From: Oncomelania hupensis
Taxonomy: Eukaryota; Mollusca; Gastropoda; Littorinimorpha; Pomatiopsidae
NCBI GenBank assembly: GCA_036898135.1
Contig: CM072516.1
Coordinates: 18,306,876 to 18,370,875 of the forward strand
Length of the DNA stretch: 64,000 nucleotides
Direction: 5' to 3'
The notes below the pieces were generated by a model. The model ran no database searches, was not told where the DNA came from, and was given only the letters and a program-made list of their open reading frames with translations. Below, piece by piece: positions 1 to 10,680 of this stretch (its first letter is position 1; each line of letters opens with the position of its first letter). The position numbers and the translations under genes are program-made.

Positions 1-747
1 ATTTTTTTATGATGTTTGTCTTTTGTAAAAATTTGATTCTGCAAGTCATTTGGTTGAGAGAGTCTGTGTTGCACTACCGTTTAGTTCTACAAGTATCACC
101 TTTCTGCATATTTGAATGGAAAACAAGGGATTCTCTTCAAAATTAAAAGGTCCTTATAAAGAATTAAACTTTCTAGGTCTACTTCTTCTTCTGCTTCTTA
201 TCCAAAGCCTTTTTCACATGTCTAGGTCAGTTTCTGTTCTTTATCGCAGTAATAAGTATTAGACCCACACACATAAATTAGCAGTCTGCTGTAGTTGTTC
301 CACAAGTAGTGCAGTGTGTCCAGCATGGGTGCTTATCCTACTCATATAATAGGAATCGTAACTTTTTTTCTGTATTTACGTCTGTGATGATGCATTGTAG
401 GTCTGCCATAAAAACTAAGGCTGTCTGTAATGATGACTATTTTTGTTTGGAATGAAAGAAAGCTTCGTATGAGTGGTTGAAAGGCAATGATATTTATAGA
501 CTTTTGTTAATTTTTTTTAAAAGTGTTTCTTCTAGTCTAGGGTTGTTGTCTGTAACTTTAAAGAGATTGCTCAATGGAACATGGGAAAAAGTACCATTTC
601 ATTAACGGTGTAAATGCACCTGTCTCGTCACTTCATATATAAATATATATACAGACAACTACTCTTTTCTTTGGGCATGGGTTCATTAATTTGCCAGCTA
701 TTAATGCATTTATTTTCTTAATACTTAATAAAAAGCTTTTTGTTTTA

Positions 748-778
<31 letters not shown>

Positions 779-1680
779 GCATACTAGAGAGGTTGTTGTT
801 TCTGACTTGGCTTGGAAGAGTCCGCTGGACCTAAAGCAATAATCATGTAATCAGAGGTTGTTGTAATAAAACAAAAAAACAAGTGAGAAGAAAATATTTA
901 TTTGGGTTTCATGTTTAAAGTGGAGTAATTAACAACTTTTAAAATAATATCATTATGCCTATGGTAAAGACAATACATTTAGGGGAATTGAGCTTTTGTT
1001 TCTTAAAGTAATAATTTTGAATTTTATACTAAAGTGAGTGATGTTACAAAGAGGGCATTAGAATCATGTACACCAGTATCATTTTGGTGTTAAATTCTGT
1101 TACCAGTTCTATTCAGAAGTAGAAATATTTTCATGTCCTTCCATATTTCTTTTATATTACATCCACTTTTTTTTAGCTTTCTGTGCTAAAAGACAATAAA
1201 AAAAGAAAATTCATCATTAACGGTCTTAATTCATAGAAAACGGTGGTCTTTTCTCCACAATGCATTGTCCATTTTGATGATAAAGATATAAAGCTGTGTA
1301 TATACTCTGTCAATAAAACCATAGTTCTAAATTTGCAAGGAATTGGATTTTGTTCATGTTTGATCTCATTGTATTTCAACTCAAACAACAGTTTATCTAA
1401 AATGTTTTATGTTTTGAACGTATTGTAAGATTGTTTATACATAGGTTAGTATATATATATATATTTGTGTGTGAATCTTTGAATCTTTTAATTGTGCCTG
1501 TGGGCTTTTTTAGCTGGAGACTGATTTTTTTTTTTTAAAATGATATGTTTGGGTTGGTTTGTAGAAATTAATTGTTTACAAAATAAATAGAACTAATTTT
1601 TTGTGTGCGATGTTTACTGGTCGTTTATATATGTTCAGCATGTATTTTGTTCTAAAACAAAAACAAAAGATATTATAGCA
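1..1680. other. AT-rich non-coding DNA, no gene seen
   Basis: No open frame here is convincing. The stretch is T-rich on the plus strand with many short A/T runs, and holds two TA microsatellites (about 750-771 and 1449-1464). The only recognisable repeat is a 3' fragment of the R585 retroposon at about 803-850. It could be the untranslated tail of a neighbouring gene, but nothing in the sequence proves transcription. Confidence 0.5.
803..850 (+). repeat. R585 retroposon, 3'-end fragment
   Basis: This carries the terminal block found at the end of every full R585 copy: a GGCTTGGAAGAGTCCGCTGG stretch followed by ACCTAAAGCAATAATCATG. The rest of the element is absent. It is therefore a short relic, either strongly 5'-truncated or left by deletion. 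Confidence 0.75.
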
Positions 1681-1797
1681 AACTTCGTTGAGGTTTGGTT
1701 TAGTGTCAGAAAGATTATTCCAATTGTGTCTAATAAATAGGCCTTATTTTAAAAATGGAGGTAACTTGTCTTTTTGTTTTGTTTTTAATTACCTAAA

Positions 1798-2203
1798 GTT
1801 ATCTGGGCGGACATCGTGTCTCAGAATACTATCAAAGCTACCCCGAGCTGCTAGCTTTTCTTCGGGAAAGGGGGTGGTGATTGCAGGGCAGTGCAAGGCC
1901 GAACTAGCGGAGCTAGCCAGGATTGCATCTGAAATCAACCTTTTGTTTGATCCGGAAGGTTTGATGGAGGACAGAGCAGAAATTATAGGCGAGAAAACCG
2001 TGTTCGTTTGCAAAGAATGCCCGCCCAACGTTAGACAACTGTGGGTGCAACATGCAGGCAAGCCAGCCAAAGTTGTTTCCTCTGGTATTTCTGAGCATGG
2101 CCTATTGAGAGCAGCACCGGATTTTATTTGTATAGCCTGGTGTGCCATTTTGAATGAGAGAAATGGTGAGGGGAAAAAAGGTTGTAGAAACCAACAGCAC
2201 TGA
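1798..2203 (+). other. GC-richer island with an open frame of about 135 codons; possible exon
   Basis: This stretch has clearly higher GC than its surroundings and stays open on the plus strand until a stop at 2201-2203. A pyrimidine-rich run ending in an AG dinucleotide (about 1768-1798) could serve as a splice acceptor, so it could be a terminal exon. The translation has Cys pairs (VCKECPP) but I do not recognise a family. The opposite strand is also open over much of the same interval, which weakens the coding case. It could equally be an old transposon fragment. Confidence 0.2.
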
Positions 2204-3976
2204 AACTTCAAACAGTTAGTGAACAATGTCGTTTATTCTTTATAATGAGACTGTAATGATATTGGTAAAGATAAGCAGCAAAACATTTTAGACATTTGAG
2301 TAGTGATCTAAAAGATTACACAATTTGGATGGTGAAATTCGACTATAGAAGTTGCATGGTTTCTTGGGTAAATACAATTAAATATAATATTCAGTATACA
2401 ATGAATCTTTTTTTTTAAATCAAATCAATAGGAAATATGATTTACATAACAATTATAATACAATAGAATTTATAAACTGCCTCATAGTAAATAGGAATTT
2501 GCATTTGGCTCATCTTCAATGTACAATAAATAGTTAAATAGTACATTTCTGACAAAATTGCACATGCATTCTTATATAGTTAATGTAGCTACACACTTTA
2601 AGGTATTAATGTTTATTGATTCAGTTGCACATTAAGTTCAAAGGCCAAACCTAAAGATACCTTTTTCACTTTTTGTGTGTGCATGTATGAGAATATAAAT
2701 TTCTGTTGCTTGCTGCAAGTTTTAGTTGTTCAGAACATTTTTGTCTTCCAACATCTGGAGAATTACCAATTATAGTTTGAATGTTATATTGGTTTAATTG
2801 AATATATAATTTGTAGTGGTGTCCTGTTGCCAAGTGCATTTTGCAAGCACGAACATTATACGTATGTAATTTAGATACTTTGAAATTTGCATGGTTTGGT
2901 GAGGATTCTAGTTTATCTTTTAAAACATGAGTTGGGGGAGGGGAAGGAGAGTGGGATAAATGAATGAAAGTTAAAAAATGTTTAGATCGTTTGTTTGTGA
3001 GCTTTGTTAGGTTGTAACAGGTGTAAATGAGTGTAAATTCATTGGGCCTAGTTAGGTAAGAAATTATAGCAGGGTATTTGGTTGTTGTTTTGTTTTGTTT
3101 GCTCGTTTTTAATGTAAAGAAGGCTGGACAAATCTGAATGTAAGAGAGAGAGAGAGAGAAGCGGCATTTTAATGTTTTGGTACAAACGAAATGGTAATAG
3201 AATAAGATAGTTATTTGAAAGCAGAAGAGTTGGGATGAAAATGTTTGGGAAAAGTTCATGGTCATTCTCCTTCTTCAGTATTTTCAATGTGTGGAACCCA
3301 AACACCAGATATTCATTACTATTGTTCTGGAAAGTCTTAGTGTTGAAAATGACACCAAAGTGTAGCAGAGCTGATTTTCTTGAAAATTACATCTGAATAA
3401 ACAACATGGATGCTGTGGGTGTTTTTTTTTTAACCCTTTCTTTATCTTTCCAATTTGACTTGAATTCTTGTTTTTATTTTTGCCTTTAGAAAATGGGTGT
3501 CATAATTGTAGCAAAACGGTTTGATTACATGTACAAAATTGTATGTAACAGATTAATTTATGATGATGGGTATTTGTTCTTCACAGAAAATGTGCGACAT
3601 GGTATTTGATGAAAGTGAAATTATTTATATATATATTTATATATACAAACATAAAAAGCAAATAGGAAAAAAAATAGTTTTCTTCAAAGTTCATACTGTG
3701 TATATGTGTATGTAGTGTATGCTGCTCATTAAAAAAAATAATTAAAATCCAATTTGAAAAGTTGACAACATTTATCTGGCTTTGCCAAATGTTTCTGAAC
3801 TGTGTGTTGCTTGTCAATGTTCATTTAACGCATAGCATCACACAGTGCTTTGTTGCCAGTGAGGATGGGATTGATACATGTTAGATAGAATTTATAGTTT
3901 TGGTTTTTCGTTGTTGCGATATATTGACTTTGATGCCTGTAAAATGTCAGATGCCTATGTCTTTTTATTTTTTTGT
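2204..3976. other. AT-rich non-coding DNA, no gene seen
   Basis: I see no coding frame, RNA gene or dispersed repeat. A short GA run lies at 3146-3158 and several AATAAA hexamers are scattered on both strands, as expected for AT-rich sequence. The minus-strand frames here have biased, low-complexity translations and are not supported. Confidence 0.5.
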
Positions 3977-4273
3977 TTCTTATTGTGATGGTGAAACTGT
4001 TATTTCAATAAATCAAAACTATTGTCTTGGAAAGTTAGGTTGTTTCTCTGTTTGTTCCTATTAGGAATTTGTTTATCAGTTGTTTTTGTTATTTATAGTT
4101 TATTTCTTGCTTTTCGTTATACACAGTAACATACTCATTAACATAGTAAATTAATTAATAAACGATTTGCAACGCACTTAATACAGTATATCCATGCCCA
4201 GATCGCATGACTTTAAGAGTAAAACAATAACTTGTTTATTATGCTAATTACGGTTTACATAAAGGATATAGTG
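3977..4273. repeat. direct repeat, left copy (about 290 bp)
   Basis: This segment begins TGTGATGGTGAAACTGTTAT and ends at CATAAAGGATATAGTGG. The same segment, diverged by substitutions and small indels but collinear throughout, occurs at 4851-5147. The two copies lie immediately left and right of an R585 insertion. No coding content is seen in either copy. Confidence 0.85.
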
Positions 4274-4850
4274 GGGGTGCTGGGGGTTTCTGTATAAATA
4301 GTATCCCCACTTTGTGGAAATTTAGTACTTTAAATTACCACTGTTTGTGTCATTCTCCTTTGTTCTTTCTCGTTCTTACTCTGTTCTATCAATCTACTAT
4401 TTTCTTCGCTACACCAGACCTCTACCTTTTTTCTTAAAAACTCTCTCAAAACTCCCTCAAAACTCCTGGTTTGTTTATGGGGTCTGTTGGGTTAGCTTGG
4501 GGGTATTGGATGCTTTCAGCCAAATGGTCACTAGGGCTTACTATAGCATTATTATTTAGCAATGTAGGTATTTTCTAAGTACGTGTTTTGTTAATGTTTT
4601 ATAATGATGTTTATATTCTAATTTGTTTTTGTAAACGGGGGTTTGATAAATTAGAGTAAAACCTCAGTGTTCCCTGCATGGGATGCTTTTATTGTAAAGT
4701 GACCAGCTGGCGGAGTGCCTTCAGTGTTACCGTTGGAGTTGTTTCAGCGGATCTTTTATGTGGATCAGGGGTGAGTCCTCTTTGAACCAAGTTGTGGTCC
4801 TGATTTGGCTCATTGCAGTCCTCAGGGCCCTATAAAAAATGACTAACTTC
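4274..4850 (+). mobile_element. R585 retroposon, full-length copy
   Basis: It starts with the diagnostic GTGCTGGGGGTTTCTGTATAA block, which contains a TATA box, and runs through the conserved body. It ends in a diverged form of the 3' block near 4815-4850. No conserved frame is present; the body is interrupted by stops in all frames when copies are compared. It sits exactly between the two copies of a ~290-bp direct repeat. Confidence 0.85.
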
Positions 4851-5147
4851 TTAATGTGATGGTGAAACTATTATTTTAATAAATCCAAACTTATTCTTGT
4901 AAAGTTAGGTTGTTCCTCTATGTTTGTTCCTATTAGGAATTTGCTTCTCAATTGTTTTTATTCTTTGGAGTTTATTCATTGGTGGTTTTTTTATACACAG
5001 TATCATACACATGAACATAGTAAAACATGAAATTAATACGATTTGCAATGCACGTAGTACAGTCATGCCCAGATCGCATATCTTCAAGAGTAAAACACTC
5101 AACTTTTCATTATGCTAATTATGGTTTACATAAAGGCTATAGCGGTT
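4851..5147. repeat. direct repeat, right copy (about 290 bp)
   Basis: Collinear with 3977-4273. Shared landmarks are TTCCTATTAGGAATTTG near the start, CATGCCCAGATCGCAT in the middle and TATGCTAATTA(C/T)GGTTTACA near the end. The copies differ at many positions, so the duplication is not recent. Confidence 0.85.
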
Positions 5148-6000
5148 GTTTGAAGCCCTCAGGCATGAAAGAACAGAACTATTCCAACAAAAAGTATTAC
5201 ATGAAAATCCAAATCTGCAGGCTACCAAAGACAACGTCTGTAAAGACAAAGTCTGTACTGTATTACACATGATAGATTACTTTGATGCTACTGATGACAA
5301 AAGCAAAACAAAAGTATTTTAGGTCAAAAATGAGATTTTTTTGCATCCTCATAGACAACATGGTTCAATGCGTCTCTAGTGTTAATTCTGCTAATCAAGC
5401 TTTAAATTGCGAGATCCAGACAAGTGAATCATCAAAACATAAAAAGATTAGAAAATTTGAAACTTTGAAATTTTTTTACATTCTGGATAAATTTTAGACT
5501 AATTATAAAGTGTAATCTTCCAATCTGTCCATTAACAAATTAACATAATAAAGGAGCTTAAAGTTTTACATTAAACTGGAATTCAGATAACGTACACGAA
5601 CGCACACACCCGCATGTTCATCATCATCTTTAAACAATTTTAAATAACCACCCCCCACCCAAAACCTCGCTCTTACAAACATAAATTATAATAATAATTA
5701 TAATAATAATGTAATAAACACAAATAATAATATTAAGTACATTAAAGACTGTGTGATTATATTAAAGTACATTACATCAAAGAACGTACAGCTTCACAGT
5801 GAAGCTGTACGTTCTTTGATTTCATTTATAATTAACAAGGAAGTAACCACAGGCATCACATGACAATTTCTAAAAGCTAGCATCGATGGTCTTGCTTTAC
5901 TTTGTCATCACACAGCAGAGTATTCCTCAAAGATACTTTGAAAAAAAGAGTGTAGGTCTGACATTCTTCCCATAAAATAAATCGTTCTATTTTTTTTTCG
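5148..6000. other. AT-rich non-coding DNA containing a perfect palindrome
   Basis: No gene is supported. The small open frames here are typical of random AT-rich sequence. There are (AAT)-like runs near 5688-5735, and the 45-nt perfect palindrome at 5776-5820 is described separately. Confidence 0.5.
5776..5820. repeat. perfect 45-nt palindrome (22-bp arms, 1-nt centre)
   Basis: The left arm reads ATCAAAGAACGTACAGCTTC and continues AC. The right arm is its exact reverse complement, with a single A between them at 5798. No mismatches are seen. A transcript across it would fold into an uninterrupted hairpin with essentially no loop. Confidence 0.95.
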
Positions 6001-6007
6001 CATTATT

Positions 6008-6260
6008 TAAATTAACGTCCCCGGACACAGAGCGTATAGGGGACAAGGAGAGCGCAGGTCCGTATGTAATAAGAATGCGGGATGGAAGTGGGAAAATGCT
6101 AAGGAGCGCGCAGCGCTGCTGCGACTTTCAGTTAAGGACAAAAATGAAAGTAAGTTAGGGTGAGGTGCGATAGGACGAGGGGCACAAAAAGGGGCAGAAG
6201 CCGGCAAGATGAGGGTGAGGAGGAAAGAGGGTGTGGAGAGGCCGTACGCTACTGACAAGG
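6008..6260 (-). pseudogene. diverged duplicate of the I/Jockey-like LINE RNase H end region
   Basis: The plus-strand text around AGAGCGTATAGGGGAC (6029-6044) repeats the text at 7826-7841 inside the LINE remnant. Both copies are preceded by AAATTA(A/G)CGTCCCC and lie in the same orientation. The match fades after about 250 bp. No intact frame remains, so this is a second, more decayed piece of the same LINE family or a local duplication of it. Confidence 0.5.
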
Positions 6261-6539
6261 GTGGCTCGGATCGTCTACGGGAAAGGGCACCAGGGCAAGC
6301 AAGCAGTCAATTGCTCGAACAATATAATTAATTATGTAAAAGTTATATGATAAAAATTTAAAAATCCCCTCAGGACCAACATAGGCCTAAAAGTTAAAAA
6401 GCCTATGAGTGGCTATATGGGGTATACAAAGAGATAATAAACAGATAAATCAAACGCTATATATTAAATTTGTACAGGTACTAGACAAAAGTCTATTAAG
6501 TGTACCGTAAGAGAGAGAAGAGCAAAAAAAAAAAATTTT

Positions 6540-7340
6540 TTTTATAGCATATACGGGAATCATGGCTAGCAGCCGATACAGGAGCTAGGAGCTCGACTGA
6601 GAAGGAACAATAATACATGTAAACATGTCAATTGCCAAAGGATCCAGAGGATCATGGAAATGTATAATGTCATATAACAGGAAATCTATGAGTTTAGATT
6701 AGTTTATGTACGGGTAAACCAGGACATCAAGTCTACTGTGTGTTACAAGGTAAGGTTGAAGACAGTCTATGGGGACGTACACTCAGAACCGAGGTTAACT
6801 GAGGAGAGCGTCGAATGTTGATTAAGTCATAAACAAGGTATAGGACCGGCATCAAGTACCAGGGCCAAAGTCATTGGGAAAAAGTCGTCGTAGGCAAATG
6901 GCCAGGAGCAGGAGGCTCAACTGGGCATGTAATTTGTTATATTAAGTCCAAACTAGGTCACACGGTCAGGAGTCAGGGACTCAACTGATCAGTGAAACAT
7001 GTGATATAAGGGACACGAAGGGTTAAAGTCTTGTCAATAGGCATTCCCAGGACATTAAGTCAACTGAAAGAATGAAAGTAGTAGGTGTGTCAGTCTATGT
7101 GAGCATTAACTAGGGACACAAGGTCCTCTAGGTTAAGCTGTATGGTAATAAAGTCATAATATGTAAATATGTTTGGCCTGGTTCAGGGAACTCAGGTACC
7201 AAAGTCATGGTAGTAGGACATCATATGGACAACCAATGCACAGGAGCAGAGGCTCAACTGAGCAAGGTGCGAGATCGTGGTAGTGATAGCAATACACCTG
7301 GGAGCCAAGGGGGTTATACAGGTGTGTGTTGTACAATGCA
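6540..7340. repeat. degenerate tandem motif array downstream of the LINE remnant
   Basis: A motif of the form CAGGAGCAGGAGGCTCAACT recurs in varied form roughly every 60-130 bp. Examples start near 6577, 6717, 6902, 6966, 7047 and 7240. Spacing and sequence are irregular, so this is an old, decayed array. Its position just past the stop of the minus-strand LINE remnant suggests that it is, or was, the LINE 3' untranslated region. Confidence 0.4.
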
Positions 7341-7372
7341 ATAACTGTGGTGGACAAAAAAGTTATAAAATT

Positions 7373-8890
7373 TTAAAGGTATGCCGCAAGACAGGAACCA
7401 TAAACGGCTTTGGCAGCCTTAATAAGAAGACCAATATCTACAGAAAGAGAATAGGTAACCATGTCGGGTAGAGTGGCACCTAAACCTGCAGATAGACAAG
7501 CAGCTCTGACTTCCGAGAATTCGTCGGCCAACAGGGGACACTGGAGAATACAATGTTCATAGTCAATAGCATCTCCGCAGAAGCAGGATCTGGAATAGTA
7601 GGAGGTAAAAGTACGTCCAGAACAGATCCGGAGGGCCAGACTTTTTAAGTGAGGGGGGCAAGTGAGACATAGGGGGACAGGATGTTGACCCTTGAGGAGG
7701 GCAAACTCCCACCTGTCGTTACACCAAATGGCATAACGAGTATCCCAACTCTCACGGAGCTTACGTAAAGCTAGAGCACGCACCTTTGAGAAAGATTCGG
7801 GATTAAATTAGCGTCCCCAACACCAAAGCGTATAGGGGACGACGTCTGAGAAAGAAGGAGGGAGAAGAGAAGATGAATTGGCCAGGCCGGCAGCGGCAGA
7901 GGCAGCAGCACGGTCGGCTTTCTCGTTACCATGGAGCCCAACGTGAGAGGGGATCCATTAAAAATGTACTGGGATGCCATGCTTAGAGAGAGTAGAAACT
8001 GAGTCAAGAATGGAGTTGAGGACAACTGGACGGGACAGACATTGTGCTCCGCCAATGCACTGGAGAGAGCCCAGTGAGTCAGTCAAAACAGACACAGGTG
8101 TACGAGGGATACGGGGAGGCTCGCTGACCAGAATGCCCCGAAGAGCCTCCCTTATAGCAACCAGTTCACAAGTGAGGGTGGAAGAGCCGGGAGGGAGACC
8201 GCCAGAAATGGTGGTACCGCCCTCAAAATAGATGCCGTATCCGGCTGCCCCGTTAGTGAGAACGGAGCCATCAGTGAAGACACGAATTGTGTCTGAAAGA
8301 GAGTCAATTAGCTCTAAAGACTTGACGGTAAGTAAGGACAGGTCACAAGAGCGAGTGAGGAGGCCGTTGCCAGCCATAGCGACAGAAGGGAGCGGTTCCC
8401 AAGGAGGACGAGGAGGAAGGATAGGCTCCACACGAGTTTTTTGAAAAAGGGAGCTACCAAGAGAATTTGACACAGATTCGGCTAGGCCGATCTTAGGAAA
8501 TTTGGTGACCGGCCACGTGTACTGTGGACTTAGCTCGGCCTGTGTAGAATTATCGACCCGACTAGCACGGATAATGTAGGAGGAACAGAGCTGTGAGAAA
8601 TGAAATCTTAGAGGCATGAGGCCAGCCAAGCGATATACCAGTGGAAGAGGAGTTTCATATGACAAAGAGAGAGCAACCCGGAGGGCTCTTCCCTCCAGTC
8701 TTTCCAGTTTTGAAATTTGACGCTCTGACAGGTCGTACACCAACTCAGCTCCGAATGACAGACGGGATCGAACGAGCGAAACGACAAGAGTAACCAGAGT
8801 TTTTGGGTCGGCGCCCCAAGATTGATGCTTAACAGTCTTAATAACAGAGATGGCTCTAGCAGCGCTGGAGTAATTACGCTCAACATGAGT
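7373..8890 (-). pseudogene. I/Jockey-like non-LTR retrotransposon remnant: post-RT linker, RNase H and Cys-His tail
   Basis: Read on the minus strand, the order is: a post-RT linker rich in SRLSFGAELVYDLSERQ-type sequence (about 8890-8560); an RNase H domain beginning IRVFTDGSVLTNGAAGYGIY (catalytic Asp in FTDGS), then CELVAIREAL with the Glu, VLTDSLGS with the next Asp, and SHVGLHGNEKADRAA; and a C-terminal Cys-His motif, CFCGDAIDYEHCILQCP. The RNase H is split by a frameshift near 7960-8055, and another disruption follows before the tail frame (7373-7783). This layout is typical of RNase-H-bearing APE-type LINEs of the I group. It cannot encode an active enzyme. The RT core expected upstream is missing. 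Confidence 0.8.
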
Positions 8891-9513
8891 GTCACCGCCA
8901 CGACTCTCTCCGGGCAGACGCCACAAACAGACAACTTCCACACGCAGACAACCCAGACAGAATGGCGATTTCCCGCAGACGTGAAGGGATGAAAACACAA
9001 CGAATATATATACAACTTTCAAGCTATTTATTCATTCATACCACACACTCATACACATACAACATTTACACGTGAAACGAGAAAAATGGTGATGGAACAA
9101 TCAATGGATCGATGAACAATGAAATGGAAATGTCAGATGAACGGGGGTTGTTGATCAACCACGTCTAACTAACGACTGTGCAACGCCAATGTCCGGGCAC
9201 AGAGGGGGCAAGTGTCAAGAGGGGGACAAACAAAGAACGAGCCGACCTGATAGTAGGGTGTCCCCGTTGATGTCTCCGAAAGGTAGCTGCCTCCTCGTTG
9301 TGGTTGTCACTGGACTGTCGCTGTTAAATCCAGGCGCTGTGGTGTCGCCACTCCCTCCGCCGCCGACGATGACGATGATGATGATGATGACGCTGTAGTT
9401 GCGGCGGCCCTGCATCAGCACGTGAACACCATCAGGGCCAGCGTTTTTCTTAGCAGAAGTGGCCCTAATAGCCCGGGCTAATTCAAAGATAGTAAGGGGA
9501 CGAGCGAGAGGTC
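8891..9513. other. unrelated sequence replacing the LINE reverse-transcriptase core
   Basis: Between the endonuclease-side remnant (9514 and up) and the RNase H-side remnant (8890 and down), about 600 bp show no RT motif in any frame. The stretch includes a (GAT)n-like run near 9367-9391 and, on the minus strand, an AATAAA hexamer near 9022-9027. It is either a deletion filled by another insertion or sequence captured during a rearrangement. I do not recognise it. Confidence 0.45.
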
Positions 9514-10290
9514 TCAGAGGAGGCTCTGGCGGAAAAGTGGCCTCGAAAGTGGCCCGTCGTGTTTCTCCTCATTAGTAAGACATGAACCATCTCCCGCAGA
9601 GAGAAATTGGGAGAGAAAAGCTTCGGCTTTATCTTCTGCAGTAGTAAAAGTATGTACTCCATCAGACATATCAGGATCTAGGGGTCTGTATGTTCCTCGT
9701 ATTTTTTTAATGTTTTCCCAAATTTTACCCATAGGGAGTGTGGAAGATAACTTAGATAGAGCATATTCTTTTTTAGCCATGGCTATAGTTTTCTTTGTTG
9801 CAAGTTTCGTAATACGCATTTGCAGATATGTTTCAGGGGTGTTAAGTTTTTTGTATTTTTTAAAGGACCTACGTTTAGCAAGAACGGCCTCACGACAGGC
9901 CTCTGTCCACCACGACTTGTGGGCGCCGGATGGTCTGCCTGAGGAAGTGGGCGCGGACACTGCAATTGCAGCAAGCATTGCACAACGAAGGGAGGATTCG
10001 GCCTGGTCGGTGGACAGGTCGTTAGCTAAGGTGAAGTTATCAAGCTGTGAAGCATAAAGGTCCCAGTCAACACGATCCCATCGAACACGGGCAGGACATG
10101 GGCCGGGAGTAATAGGACTTCTATCAAATCGAATAATAATAGGTAGGTGGTCCGAGAAAGCCGGATCATTAGAAACCGACCAGCTAATCCCAGGAACAAG
10201 AATAGGAGTCGCTAGACTTAGGTCGATGGCAGATCTACCATGGTCCTCACGGTCTAATTTATTCGAACCCTTGTTTGTTTAAATATCAGG
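9514..10290 (-). pseudogene. I/Jockey-like LINE remnant: end of endonuclease and EN-RT spacer
   Basis: On the minus strand the sequence reads SAIDLSLATPILVPGISWSV, then SDHLPIIIRFDRS, the C-terminal signature of APE-type endonucleases (catalytic Asp-His in SDH). A spacer follows with SWWTEACREAVLAKRRSFKKYKK, the basic block usual between endonuclease and RT in these LINEs. The frame from 9978 to 9514 stays open but stops before any RT motif. Together with 7373-8890 it makes one broken element in a single orientation. Confidence 0.75.
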
Positions 10291-10515
10291 ACAAGAATTA
10301 TTGTCGTGCATAGTGATCTCCCATGCTAGGCAGAGAGTGCAGAGCAAACTTAACAGACTGAGCAAACAGCTTTTGGCAGAGGCCGGACCCGGAATTTCAT
10401 GCTAGGGCTGTAAAGGTAATACAGAATCAACGAAGTTGATTAAATGCAACACAACGCTGGCAAGTCAAATCAAGATAGGAGAAGACTTGGTTAAAAAAAC
10501 AACCACACAAACACA

Positions 10516-10529
10516 AAATATATATATAC

Positions 10530-10620
<91 letters not shown>
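10516..10620. repeat. (TA)n microsatellite, about 105 bp
   Basis: An almost uninterrupted TA dinucleotide array with a CATATACATA interruption at its left edge. It lies just past the 3' end of the TIR-domain gene. The Ile/Tyr-repeat frames across it are artefacts of the array. Confidence 0.98.
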
Positions 10621-10624
<4 letters not shown>

Positions 10625-10680
10625 CAAAAATGTCTAGAATACTGAGCAAGTGTTCATAGATCTGGACGTAATGCAAGGAC

